Assembly (NCBI GenBank): GCA_044337015.1
Contig: JBIIOJ010000071.1
Location: 1 to 12,534, forward strand
DNA: 12,534 nucleotides
From: UBA4655 sp044337015
GTDB lineage: Bacteria > Planctomycetota > Planctomycetia > Pirellulales > UBA1268
Reading direction: 5' to 3'
Under the pieces are notes generated by a model. It saw nothing but the letters and a program-made list of their open reading frames with translations. It was not told where the DNA came from and searched no databases. The position numbers and the translations under genes are program-made. How positions within the stretch are numbered: position 1 is the first letter of the stretch; every line of letters starts with the position of its first letter. Shown one piece after another: positions 7,110 to 12,534 of the stretch.

Positions 7110-7949
7110 GTGTTTGAGAGGTTCGGCCGGTATTTCAAGACGGCGTTCACGACGCGGTGGAACCTGCTCTTCTTTGGGGCGGGCGTCGCGGCCGGCGTGA
7201 TCAGCGGGTTTCCGGGAATCGTGATCCCGCTCGTGGCGGCCGGGGAGCTCTACTACCTCGCGAGCATGCTCGGGAACGAGCGGTTTCGCGCGTCCGTCGA
7301 CGCGCAGGATGCGAAGAGCCGGCGGGAGGCGGACGCGGTCGGTTCGCGGGAGGCCTACGAGCGGATCCGGAAGTCGCTGCCGCCTGATCTTTTGCGGCGG
7401 TTCGACCGGCTCCGCGACCACTGCGAGCGGCTCGTGAACCTCGCCGACAGCCTCGGCGGCGAAGGGGCGAAGATCGACGACGGCGCCCTCGCCTCGCTCG
7501 ACCGTCTGCTCTGGGGCTACCTGCGGATGATCCGCGGCGCGACGACGCTCTCGGAATTCCTCGATCACACCGACGACGCCGCGATCCGCAAGCGGATCGG
7601 CGAACTGGAGGCAAGGCTCGAGCGGTTGCCGAAGGCCGGCGCCGGCCCCGACCCGCTTCGCGCCGCGATCGAAGACAACCTCCGCACCAGCCGAGAGCGG
7701 ATCGTCAACATCGACGAGGCCCGAAGGAAGCTCGACGTCATTGCCGCCGAGATCGAGCGGCTGGAGTCGAAGATCGCGGCGCTCGCCGAGGGATCGGTCG
7801 CGAAGCGGGATGTCGGTGACCTCGCCCGCCGGGTCGACGAGGTGGCCGAGGGGATGCGCCGGACCGACGAAACGATGCGACAGCTCCAGCTCCCGCCGGA
7901 GCTCGAGGAGTTCGAGGAGCCCCCGAGCCTCCTCCGCGAGCATGCGTGA
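7110..7949 (+). CDS. Membrane-anchored coiled-coil protein of unknown function
   Basis: I do not recognise this 279-residue protein as a named family. Residues 17-53 form two closely spaced hydrophobic segments with a Gly-Phe-Pro-Gly turn (WNLLFFGAGVAAGV, then GIVIPLVAAGELYYL), i.e. a membrane hairpin near the N terminus. The remainder is soluble and helical, with a Glu/Arg-rich coiled coil at about 155-262 (ELEARLERL, then EIERLESKIAAL). An acidic Pro-containing tail ends it. Both ends of the protein should face the cytoplasm (inference). GTG 7110 is fixed by AGGAG with a 7-base spacer. It lies downstream of the PspA/AAA/ABC genes on the same strand but behind a repeat-filled gap, so it may have its own promoter. 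A membrane docking or scaffold partner for the PspA system is plausible but unproven. It ends 65 bp before the convergent FecR-like gene. Confidence 0.82.
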   Translation: MFERFGRYFKTAFTTRWNLLFFGAGVAAGVISGFPGIVIPLVAAGELYYLASMLGNERFRASVDAQDAKSRREADAVGSREAYERIRKSLPPDLLRRFDRLRDHCERLVNLADSLGGEGAKIDDGALASLDRLLWGYLRMIRGATTLSEFLDHTDDAAIRKRIGELEARLERLPKAGAGPDPLRAAIEDNLRTSRERIVNIDEARRKLDVIAAEIERLESKIAALAEGSVAKRDVGDLARRVDEVAEGMRRTDETMRQLQLPPELEEFEEPPSLLREHA

Positions 7950-7980
7950 CCGCCACCTTCCGCGGGGGCCTTTTCTCCGT

Positions 7981-8009
7981 GGCCTGCGACCGGTCGGGCA
8001 TCGCGGGCC
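7981..8009. terminator. Hairpin between convergent genes
   Basis: The 9-bp arms GGCCTGCGA (7981-7989) and TCGCGGGCC (8001-8009) pair with one G-U wobble around an 11-base loop. The hairpin lies between the stops of the coiled-coil gene (7949) and the FecR-like gene (8015), where a bidirectional transcription end would be expected. Neither side has a T-run after the stem, so it is not a textbook intrinsic terminator and may act with Rho or as an mRNA 3' end stabiliser. Confidence 0.4.
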
Positions 8010-8014
8010 AAGAG

Positions 8015-8836
8015 TCACTTGCCGGGCGATGCTTCTGGCAGATTCCATTCGAGTCGGCCCTCGCGGACGTTGATGTCGCCATTCCCTTCCCGCTTCAGGA
8101 CGGCGACCTGACCGGTGGTGATCCTCGCCGTCTTGCCGCCGGCGCCCGTGAGACGCGTTTCTCCCTCGGCGACTTCCACGATCGTGCGGTCGCGGTCGAC
8201 GACGACCGCGACCACTCCATCCTCCACCTCGATGGAGGCCTGAGCGGTCGTCAGCACGGCGCCGCCCTCGGCGCCGCGGTCGCGGGTGACGAAGGCGGTT
8301 CCCCTGATCAACTCGACCTGCGGTCGCCGTCCGCACGCGAGCATGGCTTCCGAGCCGCGGTCGATCTGCAGCCGCGTGCCGTCAGCGAGCCGCAGCGCCG
8401 CGGCACCCCACGGGCAGGTCCAGATTCTTCGGTCCGCGGCGATCGTGGCGCCGGCCTCCACCGCCGTCGCCTTCTCCCCGGCAACCCGCGGCAAGAGCAG
8501 CACCAGGCCCCGCGTCTCCACCACGCGGCAGGCGGCACCGCTGGCGTCCACCCCCGACACGACTAGCCAGCCGACCGACGCGGCCACGGCCGCGAGTCCG
8601 GCGACTGCCGCCAGGCGCCCGCGGTGCGACCGAACCGCCGCTGGACGCCCGCCGTCGATCGCCGGACGGCGTCCGAACAGATGTTCGAGCGTCGCCTCGT
8701 CGTGTGCCGCGGTCGCGATGGCCTCCCGGAACCGCGGATCGCGCTGCACCAGGGAGTCGATCTCCCGGATCTCGGCATCCGTGCTCCGACCTTGCAGGTA
8801 GTCGTCGATCAGCCGCTCGTGTCGATTGTCCGTCAC
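8015..8836 (-). CDS. FecR-like membrane anti-sigma/regulatory protein
   Basis: A 273-residue single-pass membrane protein. Residues 1-60 form a short cytoplasmic helical region of the planctomycetal type (LIDDYLQGRSTDAEIREID, then LVQRDPRFREAI) that would bind the sigma factor. Residues 74-94 are the membrane segment. The remainder is a beta-rich FecR-type periplasmic domain, with repeats such as SIEVEDGVVAVVVDRDRTIV at 201-220 and GKTARITTGQVAVL. Such proteins hold or activate the partner sigma factor in response to an envelope signal. The start is GTG 8836: GGGGGAG stands 7 bases upstream, and GTGA overlaps the sigma stop, so translation is coupled. No zinc-binding HxxxCxxC anti-sigma motif is present, which fits the FecR class. 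The frame is open upstream to 9139, but that stretch is the sigma gene read in another frame. Confidence 0.82.
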   Translation of the reverse strand: MTDNRHERLIDDYLQGRSTDAEIREIDSLVQRDPRFREAIATAAHDEATLEHLFGRRPAIDGGRPAAVRSHRGRLAAVAGLAAVAASVGWLVVSGVDASGAACRVVETRGLVLLLPRVAGEKATAVEAGATIAADRRIWTCPWGAAALRLADGTRLQIDRGSEAMLACGRRPQVELIRGTAFVTRDRGAEGGAVLTTAQASIEVEDGVVAVVVDRDRTIVEVAEGETRLTGAGGKTARITTGQVAVLKREGNGDINVREGRLEWNLPEASPGK

Positions 8837-9348
8837 GGTATCACTCCCCCGATCTTTCGGTTGATGCAGTCGCGCAGCAGCCGTCGAATGCGAGACAGCG
8901 TCATGTCCACGGCGGCAGCCGTCTTGCCGACACGCGCGGCGATGTCCTTGGAACAGAGTCCCTGCTCGTACCGCAGCGTCAGCAGTCGTCGCGACGCCTC
9001 GGGCAGTTCGGCGACGCATCCCGGGAGCCGTTCGCGGCGTTCGGCGAACGGATCGGCGTCGTTCTGCGCGGAAGCCTGGAGCAGGTCGATCGCCTCGGCG
9101 GAGAGAACCTCGCGGCGGCGTGCGAGCCTCTGCCGCCACTTGAGCGCCTCCAGTCGGGCGATGCCCAGGGTCCAGGCGCGGAAAGACCGCGACTCGTCGT
9201 AGTCGGCGAACTTCTCGAGGAGCACGCGGGCCACGTTCTGCTGGAGATCGTCGGCCTGATGCGGGCAGCCGGTCACCGCCAACAGGAAGCCGCGGACCAT
9301 CCGGCCATGCTCCTGGTAGAGCGACAGGAATCGTTCACGTTCGTTCAT
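8833..9348 (-). CDS. ECF-type RNA polymerase sigma factor
   Basis: A 171-residue sigma-70 family protein with regions 2 and 4 only, as in extracytoplasmic-function sigma factors. Region 2 spans about 8-75, with DDLQQNVARVLLEKF at 33-47 and SFRAWTLGIARLEALKWRQR at 55-74 for core binding and -10 recognition. Region 4 spans about 113-163, with LPEASRRLLTLRYEQGLCSK and a helix-turn-helix DIAARVGKTAAAVDMTLSRI for -35 binding. It resembles the sigma factors that are multiplied in planctomycetes such as Rhodopirellula. ATG 9348 has only a weak GGGG element before it. The gene overlaps the FecR-like gene by four bases, so the pair is a sigma/regulator unit. Its regulon is unknown; the adjacent convergent PspA/ABC cluster is one candidate, but no shared promoter motif was found by eye. 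Confidence 0.88.
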   Translation of the reverse strand: MNERERFLSLYQEHGRMVRGFLLAVTGCPHQADDLQQNVARVLLEKFADYDESRSFRAWTLGIARLEALKWRQRLARRREVLSAEAIDLLQASAQNDADPFAERRERLPGCVAELPEASRRLLTLRYEQGLCSKDIAARVGKTAAAVDMTLSRIRRLLRDCINRKIGGVIP

Positions 9349-9523
9349 GCATCCCCGGCGGTTTCGGTCGGGCAGTGGCGGCCCGTTGCCGGCGGAACGA
9401 CTCGCGTCCGGACGCGGCTTTGGAACCGGCGTGGCTTGGCCACCGGGAATATCCTCGACTCGACGGTCGCCCTAACACCACGCTTGAAAATGACGCTCGC
9501 AGGACGCTTTTTTGCGGCCCTGG
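9349..9523 (-). promoter_or_regulatory. Upstream region of the sigma/FecR unit with a 14-bp palindrome
   Basis: This non-coding gap lies between the dehydrogenase stop and the sigma start, both on the minus strand, and must hold any promoter for the sigma/FecR pair. It contains a perfect 14-bp palindrome CGCGTCCGGACGCG at 9403-9416, about 55 bases before the sigma ATG, and a smaller hairpin GTGGC-TTG-GCCAC at 9431-9443. The palindrome could be an operator half-site pair or a leader hairpin. I could not identify convincing -35 and -10 boxes, nor a T-run terminator for the dehydrogenase gene. Confidence 0.4.
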
Positions 9524-11089
9524 CTACCCGCGGGTCCAGCCGCCGTCGACGTATCGCCATGGGCGGCAGGCGGGCGGCGCGTCGCGGAGCATCTCCGGCA
9601 GGTTCTGCTGCGACCAGCCGTCGAAGCAGACACGGCGGGCGAACCGGAGGAGCGACCAGGGCATGCCGACGGCCGAGAAGAACGGCGGGCCAGCCGAGGG
9701 CCAGGGGCCGCCGTGCTGCATCGGCGGCGTGACGGCGAGGCCGGTGGGCATGCGGTTCTCGATGATCCGTCCGGACCGTTCGACGACGAGCGGGGCGATC
9801 GCCGCGAATGCCGACGCATCGCGGCCGTCTTTTGCCACGTAGAGGCTCGCACCGAGCGACCCGTGGACGCACGCGACGGCACAGGCCAGTTCGTCGAGCG
9901 ACCGGCATCGCACGAGGAGCGTCGCGTTGCCGAACGCCTCAACGAGCAGCCGATCCGGCCGCGCGAGCACCTCGGAGGCCGCCACGGCGAGGAGTGTCGG
10001 CGGGTGGCCGCATGGGCCCGCCTCCGCACCGCTGCCGCGGGCGACGAGCCCCGCGCCGGCCTGCGAGAGCCGCTCGATCGCCGCGACGAGCCGATCGCGT
10101 CCTGTAGGCCCGAGGAGCACCTGCGGTTTCGTGGCCGCGAACCGCGAGGCGAGCGCCTTTACGAAGGTCTCCCCGGCCGCGTCGTCGACGAGAAAGACCG
10201 CGCCGGGCTTCGTGCAGAACTGTCCGGCCGATCCGGTCACGCTCGCCGTGAGCTCGCCGGCGATCTCGTCGCCCCGCTCGGAGAGTGCTCCCGGCAGGAG
10301 CACGATCGGGTTGATGCTCCCCATCTCGACCCAGATCACGCGGCCCGCCGCCGAAGCGGCCGCGAAGAGCCGCTTGCCCGCCTCCTGGCTGCCGGTGAAG
10401 CCGGTCGCCCCGACCCTGGGGTCGGCGACGAGCCGCTCGCCGTCAGCGGCCGCGATTCCATGGAGGAGCTGGACAGTCGCAAGCGGAAGACCGACGTCTT
10501 GAAGGGCGGCGAGGGCCTCCTCGGCCGCCAGCCGCGACACCAGGGGATGGCCGGGGTGGGCCTTCGCGATCACGGGGTTGCCCGCCGCGATCGCCGCCGC
10601 GAAGTCGCCCCCCGTCACGCCGCCGTAGGCGAAGGGAAAATTGGCAGGTGGAAAAACGACCACGGGCCCGAGGCCAGTCGCCATGGAGCGGATGTTGCGA
10701 TTGGAGTCGATCATCGCCATCCGCCAGGTCTGCTCCTCCGCCGCGGTGGCCGCCTGCCGCAACTGGTCGAGCATGCGGGGCAGTTCGACCTCCGCGAGCC
10801 GAGGCTTCACTGCGAGGCCGGTCTCGGCATGGGCGGCGGCGACGAGCGATTCGGCGATCGCCGCGAGGCGGTCGGCGTAGCGGGAGAGGAACGCAGCGAA
10901 TCTCTCCGGGGGCGTCGCTCGCAGCTCGCTCGCTGCGGCCGAGGCTGCATCGAGCGCCGCCTCGACGTCGCTCCAGCCGCTGACCGGCCAGATGGCCTCT
11001 CGGGGCGAGCCCGTCGAGGGATCGACGGCACGGTAGGTGTCGACGGCTTCAGCGGCCCGCCACGAGCCGGCGATGAGGATGGGTTCCAT
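9524..11089 (-). CDS. Alpha-ketoglutaric semialdehyde (2,5-dioxopentanoate) dehydrogenase
   Basis: A 521-residue aldehyde dehydrogenase that oxidises 2,5-dioxopentanoate to 2-oxoglutarate with NAD(P)+, the last step of non-phosphorylating pentose, sugar-acid or hydroxyproline catabolism. Visible residues are the substrate-stabilising Asn150 (PPANFPFA), FTGS at 231-234, the general base Glu255 in EMGSINP and the nucleophile Cys292 in SAGQFCTKPG. The EMGSINP, GQFCTKPG and MPTG(n7)MQHGGPWPS (448-465) blocks distinguish this subfamily from generic betaine or succinate semialdehyde dehydrogenases. Length matches the family (about 520). The ATG follows the topoisomerase stop by 9 bp with no clear Shine-Dalgarno, so it may depend on read-through from that gene. 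No other genes of the pathway are in the window, so the physiological substrate route is open. Confidence 0.88.
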   Translation of the reverse strand: MEPILIAGSWRAAEAVDTYRAVDPSTGSPREAIWPVSGWSDVEAALDAASAAASELRATPPERFAAFLSRYADRLAAIAESLVAAAHAETGLAVKPRLAEVELPRMLDQLRQAATAAEEQTWRMAMIDSNRNIRSMATGLGPVVVFPPANFPFAYGGVTGGDFAAAIAAGNPVIAKAHPGHPLVSRLAAEEALAALQDVGLPLATVQLLHGIAAADGERLVADPRVGATGFTGSQEAGKRLFAAASAAGRVIWVEMGSINPIVLLPGALSERGDEIAGELTASVTGSAGQFCTKPGAVFLVDDAAGETFVKALASRFAATKPQVLLGPTGRDRLVAAIERLSQAGAGLVARGSGAEAGPCGHPPTLLAVAASEVLARPDRLLVEAFGNATLLVRCRSLDELACAVACVHGSLGASLYVAKDGRDASAFAAIAPLVVERSGRIIENRMPTGLAVTPPMQHGGPWPSAGPPFFSAVGMPWSLLRFARRVCFDGWSQQNLPEMLRDAPPACRPWRYVDGGWTRG

Positions 11090-11098
11090 GAAACGCTT

Positions 11099-12244
11099 TC
11101 AGTCGAGCCAGTCACCCTCGTCGATCCGCTCGGGCGTGTAGACCTCGGTGACGTAGCTGATGTCCTTCGAGATGAGCGACTCGACCTCGAGCTTGAAGCC
11201 GTTGGTGAGCATCGTCTCGATCTCCTTCTGCCAGCCCTTCTTCCCCGCGAACCACGGGTAGGCCGCGATCTGCTTCGCCCGCTTGATGTCGGTGTCGGCG
11301 AGCTGGATCTGCACGCTCGGGGAGAGCTTGCAACGATCGAAGTCGCGGCTTCGCAGCCCGAGGAACCTCGCCTCGGGAATCGCCATCCGCTTCGACTCGT
11401 AGGCGAGGTTGATCGAGCCCTGTTTGAGTACGGAGTAGATGTAGTAGCCCCAGGGGTCGTTGTCGAGGAGGCAGTAGACGGGGAGTTTCAATTCATTGTG
11501 GAGCCGGTAGAGCATCCGCCGCACGCCTCGCGGGGGCTGGCCGCCGCCGTGCGTGAGCAGGCAGCCGTGCGTCTTCCAGTACTTGTCCTCGTTGAATCGT
11601 CGCCAGACCGTGTCCTTCTCGACGTGGAGGATGTACTTCGCGTCGCACTTCTTGAACTGGATGACGTCGGCCTCGACGATCGAGGGGATGCTGTAGCCGC
11701 CCGATCCCATCCTCGCGCAGTCGATCTCGTCGCCTGAGTCGACGAGCGTGATCGGGCCCACCATGCCGCCACGGTTGCTCGCGTAGACGTGGAGCTCCTC
11801 CCGGAGGCTCTCGAGCGTCACCTCGAGATCCTCGATCATCGGGTCGCACTCCTCCTGCGTGGCGAACGTCTCCTCGCGGGTTCCTTCGATCGTGTGCTTC
11901 AGCAGGTAGTAAAGACCTCGGATGCTGGTCGTCTTCTGCTGGTCGATCAGCTGCTTGCAGCCGGTGGCGACGAGGAGCGTCTGCATGTAGCTCTTCGCCT
12001 GCGAGAGGTTGAAGAGCTGGCGGCAGTTGGTCTGCGCGCCCATCTCGATGATCCGCCGCGACTTGTTCCATTTGGTGTTGGAGAGGCTGCGGGCCGGGAT
12101 GTCGAGATGGGGATCCCGCTTCTTCTCGGCGGCGGCCACCACCTTGTCGGCGAGGCCGACGATGAGCCCCCGCGTCTTCTGGTCTACGGGCGGCAGCTTC
12201 GGGGACGACTTGGAGGCGGGCTTCGACTTGGTCTTTGCGGCCAT
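11099..12244 (-). CDS. DNA topoisomerase VI subunit A (Spo11/Top6A family)
   Basis: A 381-residue catalytic subunit of type IIB topoisomerase, which with subunit B makes ATP-dependent double-strand DNA passage. Residues 1-25 are a Lys/Ser/Pro tail. The winged-helix/CAP-like domain carries the DNA-cleaving tyrosine in IRGLYYLLKHT; by alignment with Spo11/Top6A, Y113 is the nucleophile. The Toprim domain shows E209 (HVEKDTVW) and D261/D263 (LLDNDPWGYYIY) for Mg2+ binding. Length is close to archaeal Top6A (about 360-390). All catalytic residues are present, so it looks functional. The position after R109 is Gly instead of the usual Asp. The dehydrogenase gene follows 9 bp downstream. No subunit B gene is next to it: 290 bp of upstream sequence contain no same-strand gene, so B would lie beyond the window or elsewhere. 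The start at ATG 12244 has only a weak GAAGAG element. Confidence 0.92.
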   Translation of the reverse strand: MAAKTKSKPASKSSPKLPPVDQKTRGLIVGLADKVVAAAEKKRDPHLDIPARSLSNTKWNKSRRIIEMGAQTNCRQLFNLSQAKSYMQTLLVATGCKQLIDQQKTTSIRGLYYLLKHTIEGTREETFATQEECDPMIEDLEVTLESLREELHVYASNRGGMVGPITLVDSGDEIDCARMGSGGYSIPSIVEADVIQFKKCDAKYILHVEKDTVWRRFNEDKYWKTHGCLLTHGGGQPPRGVRRMLYRLHNELKLPVYCLLDNDPWGYYIYSVLKQGSINLAYESKRMAIPEARFLGLRSRDFDRCKLSPSVQIQLADTDIKRAKQIAAYPWFAGKKGWQKEIETMLTNGFKLEVESLISKDISYVTEVYTPERIDEGDWLD

Positions 12245-12338
12245 GCGGGTTAGGCTCTTCGGGACTGCGGGACCGGTTCAGTCGCCACAGCGTAGCGTTC
12301 CCCCGCGGTCTTTTCACCCGCCCCGGAAAGCAGCCGTC
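12245..12338. promoter_or_regulatory. Divergent upstream region of the topoisomerase VI A gene
   Basis: A 94-bp gap between the topoisomerase start (minus strand) and the putative small gene (plus strand). It must contain any promoter of the topoisomerase/dehydrogenase pair. It is GC-rich and I see no convincing promoter boxes. An 11-base TTCGGGACTGC at 12258-12268 recurs exactly at 12468-12478 inside the right-end repeat. Confidence 0.25.
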
Positions 12339-12425
12339 GTGAAGTACTACGTCGCCTACGCCCTCTTCGGCCTGCTCGCCGGCCTCGGCACGTTCATCGT
12401 CTGCCGGCCGAGCCGCCGCGGCTGA
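12339..12425 (+). CDS. Possible 28-residue single-pass membrane peptide
   Basis: A short frame from GTG 12339 to TGA 12425 encodes 28 residues: a short polar/aromatic start (MKYYVAYALF), a hydrophobic span of about 17 residues with a GLLAGLG core, and a basic tail CRPSRRG. That is the layout of a small inner-membrane protein with a positive-inside C terminus. GGAAAG lies about 9 bases upstream, a weak ribosome site. It diverges from the topoisomerase gene. No function can be inferred, and with 28 codons chance cannot be excluded. Confidence 0.42.
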   Translation: MKYYVAYALFGLLAGLGTFIVCRPSRRG

Positions 12426-12428
12426 TTG

Positions 12429-12534
12429 CTGGGGCTCGGGGCTGCCCGTATGCCGCTCGCCTGGGGGTTCGGGACTGCCCGTGCCCATCGCCGGACGCTC
12501 GCTGCGGACATCCTGTCCTTCGCTCGCTCGGATG
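12429..12534. repeat. Intergenic repeat, copy B (runs off the window end)
   Basis: Two adjacent 32-base units (12429-12460 and 12461-12492) share CTGGGG, a TCGGG block and CTGCCCGT. From 12461 onward the sequence aligns with 6909-6978, with blocks GGACG, TCGCTGCGGAC and CGCTC in the same order. The GGACA-TCC-TGTCC inverted repeat at about 12505-12517 corresponds to the hairpin core of copy A. The element is cut by the window edge. It is non-coding and lies downstream of the small putative membrane gene. Confidence 0.6.

Noticed and set aside
8704..9732. 342-codon plus-strand open frame over the sigma gene
   Set aside because: It is antisense to the sigma factor and extends through non-coding sequence; no domain or ribosome site supports it.
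9512..11737. 741-codon plus-strand open frame
   Set aside because: It is antisense to the dehydrogenase and topoisomerase genes, both of which have complete catalytic motifs. The translation is low-complexity Arg/Gly/Glu.

Overview
The window is high-GC bacterial DNA, most likely from a planctomycete (Pirellulales-like is my guess). The reasons are an ECF sigma factor translationally coupled to a FecR-type membrane anti-sigma gene of planctomycetal style, a bacterial DNA topoisomerase VI A subunit, frequent GTG starts, and GC-rich dispersed intergenic repeats. This assignment is inference from gene content; no rRNA or other marker is present.

The left part (145-7949, all + strand) is one envelope-stress-like cluster. 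It holds a PspA/IM30 (ESCRT-III superfamily) coiled-coil protein, a two-module AAA ATPase whose second module has intact Walker motifs and a classical aromatic pore loop, and a small all-helical TerB-like protein. These are followed by an ABC transporter whose solute-binding protein is tethered by an N-terminal membrane segment and fused to a C-terminal OmpA-type peptidoglycan-binding domain, then its permease and ATPase. After a 225-bp gap filled with repeat sequence comes a membrane-anchored coiled-coil protein. Spacing is tight (42, 55, 31 and 7 bp, then an ATGA overlap), so the first six genes look like one transcription unit. The combination suggests a membrane-remodelling module (PspA plus AAA) tied to a cell-wall-anchored sensor or transporter. 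This is the best candidate here for an undercharacterised system.

The centre (8015-9348, - strand) holds the sigma factor and FecR-like gene, convergent with the cluster and separated from it by 65 bp that contain a hairpin. A 14-bp perfect palindrome lies upstream of the sigma gene.

The right part (9524-12244, - strand) holds a topoisomerase VI A subunit followed 9 bp later by an alpha-ketoglutaric semialdehyde dehydrogenase. No topoisomerase VI B gene is visible. A possible 28-residue membrane peptide gene diverges from the topoisomerase gene. The window ends in a repeat related to the one at 6909-7017.
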